Assembly: GCA_016206585.1 (NCBI GenBank)
Contig: JACQRE010000140.1
Location: 1 to 18,672 of the forward strand
Length of the DNA stretch: 18,672 nucleotides
Reading direction: 5' to 3'
Origin: Candidatus Omnitrophota bacterium
GTDB lineage: Bacteria > Omnitrophota > Gorgyraeia > Aquiviventales > Aquiviventaceae
Part shown: positions 14,070 through 18,672 of the stretch, piece after piece
Layout: every line of letters begins with the position of its first letter
How positions within the stretch are numbered: the stretch's first letter is position 1
Notes under the pieces: generated by a model
The model's input: only the letters and a program-made list of their open reading frames with translations
Told to the model about the DNA's origin: nothing
The model's database searches: none
Made by a program: the position numbers and the translations under genes

Positions 14070-14145
14070 GCCGGGATAGCTCAGGTAGTAGAGCGGAGGC
14101 CTGAAAAGCCTCGCGTCCCCAGTGCAAGTCTGGGTCCCGGCGCCA
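14070..14145 (+). tRNA. tRNA-Phe (anticodon GAA), CCA encoded, atypical loops
   Basis: All four stems pair: acceptor GCCGGGA/TCCCGGC, D-stem GCTC/GAGC, anticodon stem GAGGC/GCCTC with loop CTGAAAA (anticodon GAA, 14103-14105), T-stem CCCAG/CTGGG. CCA is encoded at 14143-14145. Three deviations stand out. The D-loop AGGTAGTA (14083-14090) has A where G18 is expected. The T-loop TGCAAGT (14123-14129) has G in place of universal U55. The discriminator base is G (14142), not the A usual for bacterial tRNA-Phe. It could be functional with altered elbow contacts, or decaying. The kinase gene begins 8 nt after the CCA. Confidence 0.85.
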
Positions 14146-14152
14146 TTCTTCC

Positions 14153-15322
14153 ATGCCGGCACCGCTCGACGTGCTGATCGTCGACGATGAACCGAAGGTC
14201 CGCCAGCTCCTCGGGCAGCTCCTGACCGCCCGCGGCTGCGCGGTGCGCCTCGCCGCCGACGGCCTCGACGCCCTCGCCCAGTTCCGCGCCCAGCCCGCCG
14301 AAGTCGTCATCACCGACATCCAGATGCCGAAGCTCAACGGCCTCGAGCTGCTGCGCGAGCTGAAGCACCTCGACCCGCTCCTGAACATCGTCGTCATCAC
14401 GGCGTACCCCTCCGTCGAGGGGGCGGTGGACGCGATGAAGCTCGGGGCCTGCGACTTCATCACTAAGCCCTTCGACATCACCCAGATCCAGGCGATCCTG
14501 TACCGCTGCCAGCAGCGGCTCAGCCTCAGCCGGCAGCTGCGCGCCTCAAGCGAAGGGATGCTCAAGCTCGAGGAGCTCAACCGGCGGCTCGGCGAGCTCA
14601 ACGACTTGAAGAGCCAGTTCCTCGCAGCGCTCTCCCACGAAATCAACACGCCGTTGTGCCTGATGAGCGAGTGGATCTACCTGCTCTCCGACGGGACGCT
14701 GGGGCCGATGACGACCGACCAGGAGCAGGCGGTGGACGTGCTCCTCGGCGCGTACGAGCGGCTGCAGCGGCTGCTCCAACAGCTCATCGACCTGATGCAC
14801 GGCGCCGAGATCGTGGTGCGCCGGCAGGCGGTTCAGGCGCAGGAGCTGGTGCAACAGGCGGTGGCGGCCCTCATGCCGAGAGCGACCACCCGCGCCGTCA
14901 CCGTCCTCGTGCAGCTGCCGGAGGCCCCGATTGCCCTGGAGGTTGATCGCAGCCGCTGCACCGCGGCCTTCGAATACCTCCTCGACAACGCCATCAAGTT
15001 CAACCGCAACCATGGCCGCGTCGAGATCGAGCTCTCCGGCACTCCGGCCGCAGCCCAGGTCACCATCCGCGACACCGGCATCGGCATCCCGCTCGAAGAG
15101 CAGGAGAAAGTGTTCGCGCCGTTCTACCAGGTCGACCGCCGGCTCAACCGCGCCTACGAGGGAGCCGGCATCGGATTGACGCTCGCCCGCCGGTACATCG
15201 AGCTCCACGGCGGCTCGCTCCAGCTGACCAGCGAGGTGGGGCGGGGCACCACCGTGACCGTGACGCTGCCGCGCCCCGCCGTGGCCGTCACCGTCCCCAC
15301 GCTCTCGTCCTCGACGCTCTAA
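14153..15322 (+). CDS. Hybrid response regulator-histidine kinase (REC-HisKA-HATPase)
   Basis: The 389-aa cytoplasmic protein has an N-terminal receiver domain (1-~120) with acidic pocket D11/D12, phosphoacceptor D55 in ITDIQMP, T83 and K105 (ITKPF). A coiled-coil linker (~120-155) leads to HisKA with H162 in ALSHEINTPL. The ATPase domain has N279 in DNAIKFN, DTGIGIP (307-313) and GAGIGL (337-342). No membrane or sensor domain is present, so input arrives by phosphorylation of the receiver from another kinase. The start ATG is 8 nt after the tRNA-Phe CCA with no clear Shine-Dalgarno. Target genes are unknown. It is the last typical high-GC gene before the AT-rich insertion. Confidence 0.93.
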   Translation: MPAPLDVLIVDDEPKVRQLLGQLLTARGCAVRLAADGLDALAQFRAQPAEVVITDIQMPKLNGLELLRELKHLDPLLNIVVITAYPSVEGAVDAMKLGACDFITKPFDITQIQAILYRCQQRLSLSRQLRASSEGMLKLEELNRRLGELNDLKSQFLAALSHEINTPLCLMSEWIYLLSDGTLGPMTTDQEQAVDVLLGAYERLQRLLQQLIDLMHGAEIVVRRQAVQAQELVQQAVAALMPRATTRAVTVLVQLPEAPIALEVDRSRCTAAFEYLLDNAIKFNRNHGRVEIELSGTPAAAQVTIRDTGIGIPLEEQEKVFAPFYQVDRRLNRAYEGAGIGLTLARRYIELHGGSLQLTSEVGRGTTVTVTLPRPAVAVTVPTLSSSTL

Positions 15323-15338
15323 CCCGGCCCCCCGCGTA

Positions 15339-15450
15339 GTGTCCTAATTCGCGATGATTCCAGTGATTGAACAGCTGATGACGGTGATGTCGAAGCAGAC
15401 CATCACTGGAATCACGCTGTGAATCACTGTAATCCCCGAAAATAGGACAG
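15339..15450. mobile_element. 112-bp MITE-like palindromic element flanked by TA
   Basis: Imperfect ~30-bp terminal inverted repeats, starting GTGTCCTAATTCG at the left and, on the opposite strand, CTGTCCTATTTTCG at the right, enclose further inverted copies of CCAGTGATT-like motifs. The whole unit could fold into one long hairpin. Both sides show TA (15337-15338, 15451-15452), as expected for IS630/Tc1-mariner-type insertion. It has no gene. It cuts off the 3' part of the transposase gene, whose reading frame runs on into it for about 35 meaningless codons. Confidence 0.65.
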
Positions 15451-15452
15451 TA

Positions 15453-15910
15453 CCGCTATACGCCACTTCGATGGCCTCTAGATACGGCGTGTGGCCATCT
15501 GTCGTAATCTGAACACGGTGCTTAAGGCGGCTAGCCAAATCCTGTATGAAGGCCGTTGCTGCCGTCAGGTTCCGCTCAGCTACAAGCCAGCTTGGAACGA
15601 GCTTGGTATCTGCGCAAATCGCTGTCCACGTCCAGACGTTGCCATAGCCGAATTTACCCCGCTTGTCCTTTGGAACATTCTTCTCTTTGGCATAGCAAAA
15701 GCTCCAAATCTCGTCACATTGGATGTGCTTGCACGGTAGGTTCCGCAACGCTTGATCCTGGTACTCTGTACAAGCACGGCCAGCATCGACTAGGAGTTTA
15801 GTCACGGTGTTGATGGATACACCTACCATACGGGAAGTCGCACGCAGAGATGCGCCTTCGACGAGAGCGGTAAGAATTTGTTTTTGGCGGTTATTATCCA
15901 GTCGGTTCAT
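15453..15910 (-). pseudogene. IS1-family transposase, 3'-truncated
   Basis: About 152 codons from ATG 15910 encode an N-terminal helix-turn-helix (SLRATSRMVGVSINTVTKLL, 21-40) and the IS1-type catalytic core start. D66 is in CDEIWSF and D138 in TTDGH. The third catalytic residue, the Glu normally found in an ERQNL-like segment further on, is missing because the gene is interrupted by the 112-bp MITE-like unit. It should be inactive in cis. On the minus strand TTGACA (15945-15940), 17 nt, then CATTAT (15922-15917) forms a promoter 6 nt before the ATG, so the mRNA could be leaderless. Confidence 0.85.
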
Positions 15911-15935
15911 GGATATATAATGCTTGAGCGCTTAT

Positions 15936-16012
15936 GTATTGTCAACAACTATTTAGTTACAAGGGTAAATTTACCTATAAGGCTTGACAATACTAACTAT
16001 GTGGTGTAAATT
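15936..16012 (+). promoter_or_regulatory. Symmetrical divergent promoter region (transposase / ATPase)
   Basis: GTATTGTCAA (15936-15945) and TTGACAATAC (15984-15993) are exact inverted copies, each containing the -35 of its own direction. Between them lies the perfect palindrome GGTAAATTTACC (15964-15975). The rightward promoter continues with a 17-nt spacer to TAAATT (16007-16012). A GGAGG ribosome-binding site precedes the ATPase ATG at 16055. The layout fits joint control of transposase and cargo by one dimeric regulator. Confidence 0.55.
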
Positions 16013-16054
16013 AACTCCAGATAGTAAATCATCCTAAACACGGAGGAATTACAA

Positions 16055-17275
16055 ATGGCATCAACCCAACAACAAGTGAAGAACCCTTTTCGACCTGGAG
16101 CTGGTCATATGCCACCCTATCTTGCCGGAAGAGAAGCTGAACAAAAGGAATTTAAGGATCTTCTATCTCAAGACGTTATCTTGAAGAATTTAGTATTAAC
16201 TGGTCTCCGGGGTGTTGGAAAAACCGTTCTTTTAGAGACTCTTAAACCCATTGCTATTACAGAGGGTTGGTTATGGGTTGGCGCGGAATTTTCTGAATCG
16301 ACCAGCGTAAGCGACGAACATCTTTGCACAAGACTTCTTACAGATTTATCAGCTGTCTCTTCTTCCCTAAATATCCCTGATGAAAAGCACACTACAATCG
16401 GATTCGGAGGTTCAACTAAAACCCTCAATTTTCAAGGATTGCTTGATATTTACCACGCAACGCCTGGATTGGTAATCGATAAAATCAAGCGCGTCTTAGA
16501 GGTTACTTGGCAACCGTTTCAAAAAACTGGAAGAAGGGGAATTATTTTTGCTTACGATGAGGCGCAGAATCTGGTAGACCAAGCTGAGAAGGAACAGTAT
16601 CCCTTGTCGTTGCTACTTGATTTATTTCAATCTATCCAGAAAATGGGAATCCCTTTTATGCTTGTCCTGACAGGACTGCCAACACTATTTCCTAAACTCG
16701 TTGAAGCAAGAACGTTCGCCGAAAGAATGTTTAGGGTTATCACCCTAGAACGGTTGAACAAACAAGAAAGTATGGATGCAATTGTTAAACCCACAGAGAA
16801 ACCAGGTTGTACTTTTAGATTTAGGACGGAAACAGTCGATCTTATTTATCAAACCTCTGGAGGGTATCCCTACTTTATCCAATTTATCTGTAGAGAATTA
16901 TTCGATGCATGGATACAGAAACTCGATGACGGGCAGAATCCGGTTGCCAAAATGGGTGACATTGTCCGAAAACTTGATACGGATTTCTTCTCTGGAAGGT
17001 GGGCTAAGGCTACCGACCGACAAAGAGAGCTACTGGAAGTTATTTCCTATCTATCCAATTGTGACGCGGAGTTTACAGTTCAAGAAGTGGTTGAGAAATC
17101 CAAACAGGTATTGAGTAAGCCCTTTAGTTCAAGCCACGCAAACCAAATGCTTTCCTCATTATGCGCTGCAGGGTTAGTTTATAAAAATCGGCACGGCAAG
17201 TATTCATTTGCCGTGCCATTATTAGGAACCTTCATCCAAAGACAAGTAAAGGAGCGTGATTCTAGGACGGTTTAG
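16055..17275 (+). CDS. AAA/ORC1-like ATPase with C-terminal winged-helix region
   Basis: The 406-aa protein has Walker A GLRGVGKT (50-57) and Walker B IIFAYDEA (163-170, D168/E169). A sensor-1-like strand VLTGLPTLF follows (~204-212), with a lid segment including GGYPYFIQF. The C-terminal ~80 residues (RQRELLEVISYLSN ... LSSLCAAGLVYKNRHGKYSF) look like a winged helix, as in ORC1/Cdc6- and STAND-type ATPases. It likely binds DNA or senses a partner with ATP. GGAGG before the ATG supports the start. Base and codon use are much more AT-rich than the chromosome, indicating transfer. The 3' end overlaps the convergent KGG gene by 14 bp. It is the main cargo of the element; a role in element maintenance or defence is inference. 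Confidence 0.82.
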   Translation: MASTQQQVKNPFRPGAGHMPPYLAGREAEQKEFKDLLSQDVILKNLVLTGLRGVGKTVLLETLKPIAITEGWLWVGAEFSESTSVSDEHLCTRLLTDLSAVSSSLNIPDEKHTTIGFGGSTKTLNFQGLLDIYHATPGLVIDKIKRVLEVTWQPFQKTGRRGIIFAYDEAQNLVDQAEKEQYPLSLLLDLFQSIQKMGIPFMLVLTGLPTLFPKLVEARTFAERMFRVITLERLNKQESMDAIVKPTEKPGCTFRFRTETVDLIYQTSGGYPYFIQFICRELFDAWIQKLDDGQNPVAKMGDIVRKLDTDFFSGRWAKATDRQRELLEVISYLSNCDAEFTVQEVVEKSKQVLSKPFSSSHANQMLSSLCAAGLVYKNRHGKYSFAVPLLGTFIQRQVKERDSRTV

Positions 17276-17501
17276 ACCAACGAACGCGGGCCGCCTTCTT
17301 AGCAATTTCTTTCCGGCGCGACTTGCTTAATTTGGTTGCTCTAGCACGACCGCCTATTAACCCTCCCATTCGACCTAGTGCTACAGCAGCTGGATTCTTT
17401 CCCTGAATTGGAGGCGGGGTTTGCCCCGTAATGGAAGCCACAATCCAGGCGGCGGCTTCGTTTGCATCACTAGGAGGTTTCTTGCTTGAGCGCTTTGGCA
17501 T
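17262..17501 (-). CDS. Small basic KGG-type protein of unknown function
   Basis: The 79-aa protein has a basic N-terminus (MPKRSSKKPP), a short helical stretch (ANEAAAWIVASITG) and the motif NPAAVALGRMGGLIGGRARA (36-55), followed by LSKSRRKEIAKKAARVRW. NPAA-ALGR-GG-KGG-KAR-LS...RR.EIA..AA..RW is a recurring small-protein pattern in bacterial accessory regions, related in style to KGG-repeat proteins. The charge suggests nucleic acid binding. No good Shine-Dalgarno is visible; a 7-bp inverted repeat covers the start codon. It is convergent with, and overlaps by 14 bp, the ATPase gene. Function is not known. Confidence 0.7.
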   Translation of the reverse strand: MPKRSSKKPPSDANEAAAWIVASITGQTPPPIQGKNPAAVALGRMGGLIGGRARATKLSKSRRKEIAKKAARVRWSKPS

Positions 17502-17515
17502 ACTGATAGTATGCC
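17497..17515 (-). promoter_or_regulatory. Inverted repeat over the KGG gene start codon
   Basis: GGCATAC (17497-17503) and GTATGCC (17509-17515) are perfect 7-bp arms around a 5-nt centre. The start codon (17501-17499) lies in the left arm. It could be an autoregulatory operator or an RNA hairpin that hides the start of translation. Confidence 0.4.
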
Positions 17516-17538
17516 ATGCCTTTGGAGCAGTTCAAGAG

Positions 17539-17736
17539 CTATCTTTGGGATGGGATGGGACTGCGTCGATAACTCTGGTCTTCCTTAAGCCGTTCCTTGA
17601 CGTGAGTTACTTCATTCTCTACAACCGCCGCACGTTCTTGGTAGCGCTCCAACCGTTGTCTCGCACCCTCCAACTGAGAGAGAAATAGCACATAGCCGAA
17701 ACCTATTGAAGCAGCTGCCAGTCCAGCGTCTCCACC
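17539..17736 (-). CDS. Possible small membrane/coiled-coil protein, start unclear
   Basis: This minus-strand frame is open for 65 codons. It reads GLAAASIGFGYVLFLSQLEG, a short membrane-helix-like segment, then a charged heptad-like region with LERYQERAAVVENEVTHVKE. That composition is unlike a chance frame. No ATG is available: GTG at 17691 or a CTG are the only near choices. It overlaps the 3' end of the 52-aa gene at 17703 in another frame, and the segments would join naturally if one base were shifted near 17705-17720. It may be a coupled gene or the second half of a frameshifted gene. Confidence 0.35.
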   Translation of the reverse strand, partial: GGDAGLAAASIGFGYVLFLSQLEGARQRLERYQERAAVVENEVTHVKERLKEDQSYRRSPIPSQR

Positions 17737-17861
17737 TCATCCCCATTAATGGTTTTACGAAGAAAGGAGCTGGTCTGATCCCTTATTTCTTGAGGAACAG
17801 ATTCAGCGTTATGAAGAATTTCTGTTAGTAATTGATCTTGCGCAGGCTTCGTTAGTTCCAT
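17703..17861 (-). CDS. Small helical protein, unknown, possibly frameshifted
   Basis: From ATG 17861 this gives a 52-aa acidic, helical protein (MELTKPAQDQLLTEILHNAE ... DEVETLDWQLLQ). A TTG at 17894 would add 11 residues that reach into the right end of the element. It ends at TAG 17705-17703, while the overlapping frame continues with a membrane-helix plus coiled-coil segment. No strong ribosome-binding site is seen. I do not recognise it. It could be an independent small gene or the N-terminal half of a ~105-aa membrane-anchored protein. Confidence 0.4.
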   Translation of the reverse strand: MELTKPAQDQLLTEILHNAESVPQEIRDQTSSFLRKTINGDEVETLDWQLLQ

Positions 17862-17923
17862 TGAGCGTAGTTTTTGCGGTAGGCCTATTTCCAAACTGAG
17901 ACACTACCGCCCCCCGCCCCGCC

Positions 17924-17952
17924 TTGCGTCGGACGTCCCACCCGCTTACAAT
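17924..17952 (+). promoter_or_regulatory. Promoter of the tRNA-Thr locus
   Basis: TTGCGT (17924-17929), a 17-nt spacer and TACAAT (17947-17952) place the start near 17959, 7 nt before the tRNA sequence at 17966. This is the native tRNA promoter. The second tRNA copy at 18634 has no comparable promoter just upstream. Confidence 0.65.
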
Positions 17953-17965
17953 GAATATCCCGTTT

Positions 17966-18021
17966 GCCGGTGTAGCTCAGGGGCAGAGCAGCTGTTTCGT
18001 AAGCATGAGCTACGTCGGTGG
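17966..18021 (+). pseudogene. Broken tRNA-Thr(CGU): intact 5' half, divergent 3' side
   Basis: The first 37 nt (17966-18002) are identical to the start of the second copy at 18634: acceptor GCCGGTG, D-arm, anticodon stem GCTGT and loop TTCGTAA with anticodon CGT. After the loop the expected ACAGC is replaced by GCATGAGCTAC, so the anticodon stem cannot close. GTCGGTGG (18014-18021) resembles the usual variable-loop/T-arm start, but no TTCAA-type T-loop or 3' acceptor strand follows. It is either the left junction of an element inserted at the anticodon loop or a decayed tandem copy. From 18022 to 18121 I see no further gene or clear signal. Confidence 0.7.
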
Positions 18022-18121
18022 ATTGGGTGGGGTTTTGAAGCGGAATTGGACGAGCGAACGGGTCAGGTAGGGTCTACTGCTAACGCCCTGCTAAGGAACA
18101 CAGCCAGACGATTAGACAAAA

Positions 18122-18628
18122 ATGAACTCACAGGACCGCGAACGCATTCCTGGCATCAAACCTGAACACATCCACTCAGAAGGACCGGTCTATTTGGACG
18201 AGGAAGACTTACAGTGGCAGCACCTCTGGCCAAAGGGTTTCTTGAAGACTTTTGCGGTGACACAAAGCCAGTGGGAAGCCTTTATGTATTCTCTGGAACT
18301 CGTAAGGCCCTACCAGGGAGACCGAGAGCCAAGTGTTTATACAGGATTCGATTTCCTGAAAGGCCAGCCCTTCTTCTGTAGTCTTTCGCCTTCGGCAGAG
18401 ATCAAAGCCCTAGTCCAGAAGCTCGGAACGGGCAACAAGATAAGCGCTTCCCTCACGTCGCTTCTCAAGAATCGAGCCGAAATGGAACCAGAGGAAATCC
18501 AACGAAGAATCAAGACAGGAGTTGCTCAAAATGTCTGGCTAAGGAAGGGAATTAAATGCGCCTTCATTAGGCGACCACTGTTCCTGAAACTAGTTCGTAA
18601 TTACCAGAAATTGAAGCATAAGAAATAA
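18122..18628 (+). CDS. Hypothetical protein between two tRNA-Thr copies
   Basis: The 168-aa protein (MNSQDRERIPGIKPEHIHSE) is mixed alpha/beta in appearance. An aromatic central part (LQWQHLWPKGFLKTFAVTQS, then FDFLKGQPFFC) leads to a basic C-terminus (NVWLRKGIKCAFIRRPLF, ending KLKHKK). It has no signal peptide and no membrane segment. The basic tail suggests nucleic-acid binding, but I recognise no family and see no integrase or nuclease motif. The ribosome-binding site is weak. It lies 101 nt after the broken tRNA copy and ends 5 nt before the second tRNA copy. Its base use is closer to the accessory region than to the chromosome. Confidence 0.6.
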   Translation: MNSQDRERIPGIKPEHIHSEGPVYLDEEDLQWQHLWPKGFLKTFAVTQSQWEAFMYSLELVRPYQGDREPSVYTGFDFLKGQPFFCSLSPSAEIKALVQKLGTGNKISASLTSLLKNRAEMEPEEIQRRIKTGVAQNVWLRKGIKCAFIRRPLFLKLVRNYQKLKHKK

Positions 18629-18633
18629 CCCTC

Positions 18634-18672
18634 GCCGGTGTAGCTCAGGGGCAGAGCAGCTGTTTCGTAAAC
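18634..18672 (+). tRNA. tRNA-Thr (anticodon CGU), cut by window end
   Basis: The first 39 nt show acceptor strand GCCGGTG, D-arm GCTC/GAGC with loop AGGGGCA, anticodon stem GCTGT, loop TTCGTAA (anticodon CGT) and the start AC of the matching 3' stem ACAGC. Unlike the copy at 17966, it continues correctly at that point, so this is probably the working gene. No clear promoter lies directly upstream; transcription may come from 17924 through the intervening gene. Confidence 0.8.

Larger units (their letters stand above)
15336..17907. mobile_element. Lower-GC insertion: probable IS1-family-type element with passenger genes
   Basis: The ends are an 8-bp perfect inverted repeat: GTAGTGTC (15336-15343) and GACACTAC (17900-17907). 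A 9-bp direct repeat GCCCCCCGC lies at 15327-15335, flush with the left end, and at 17909-17917, one base from the right end. Nine bp is a usual IS1-family target duplication. Inside are a truncated IS1-type transposase (minus), a divergent promoter region, an AAA ATPase and small minus-strand genes, all visibly less GC-rich than the chromosome. The flanking repeat is low in complexity and the left end coincides with a MITE-like unit, so the exact borders are uncertain. Confidence 0.55.

Noticed and set aside
15491..15801. Plus-strand open frames opposite the transposase
   Set aside because: They mirror the clearly recognisable IS1 transposase on the minus strand.
17431..17688. 85-codon plus-strand frame across the KGG gene start
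   Set aside because: It overlaps the KGG gene and the coiled-coil frame on the other strand and has no ribosome-binding site or motif.
18003..18633. Group I intron in the tRNA anticodon loop
   Set aside because: The 5' tRNA half is repeated after the insert rather than continued by the 3' half, and I see no P/Q/R/S-like core or homing nuclease motif.

Overview
The window is a high-GC bacterial chromosome segment (roughly 1-15336) followed by a clearly lower-GC accessory stretch (about 15336-18633). The organism looks like a diderm, probably uncultivated bacterium. It has a Tat translocase subunit, an HtrA-type protease and a complete cytoplasmic set for recycling anhydro-muropeptides. Intergenic spaces carry short repeats (GGAGTTCGGAGT, TCACGTG heptamers, AATGTGT). 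I cannot name the phylum. Several genes have a -10 hexamer only 4-9 nt before the start codon, so leaderless mRNAs are probably common, while others have good Shine-Dalgarno sites.

Layout. 1-340: 5' part of leuC (minus). 478-1767: a small exported helical protein and an alpha/beta hydrolase. 1778-2928: a TetR regulator with an operator between its promoter and start codon, a related operator downstream, and a small Cys-rich protein. 3012-6774: an HtrA-like protease, a membrane-anchored zincin-like protein with a type IV prepilin-like leader, a membrane-anchored PsbP/DUF1795-like protein, and tatC. 6731-10534 (minus): an operon murQ-anmK-SSS symporter, divergent from nagZ (10610-11599). Together these would import or recycle anhydro-amino sugars: NagZ frees anhMurNAc species, AnmK makes MurNAc-6-P and MurQ converts it to GlcNAc-6-P.

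11603-14013: a putative class I cyclic-dinucleotide (GEMM-I) riboswitch with a strong intrinsic terminator, then a second promoter enclosed by a 15-bp perfect inverted repeat. A Cas4/RecB-like PD-(D/E)XK nuclease, a site-2 (M50) protease and a membrane protein follow in tight spacing. 14070-15322: a structurally odd tRNA-Phe under a near-perfect sigma-70 promoter, then a REC-HisKA-HATPase hybrid protein.

15336-17907: an AT-richer insertion with 8-bp inverted ends (GTAGTGTC/GACACTAC) and a 9-bp direct repeat (GCCCCCCGC) at or next to both ends. It holds a truncated IS1-family transposase, a 112-bp MITE-like palindrome, and cargo: an AAA ATPase with a C-terminal winged-helix region, a KGG-type basic small protein, and one or two tiny proteins. 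17924-18672: a tRNA-Thr(CGU) promoter and 5' tRNA half, an unknown 168-aa gene, and a second copy of the same 37-bp tRNA 5' half running off the window. This arrangement suggests tRNA-targeted integration or a decayed duplication.

The strongest candidates for something undescribed are the riboswitch-terminator unit in front of the nuclease/protease genes, the IS1-like element with ATPase/KGG cargo, and the prepilin-like zincin.
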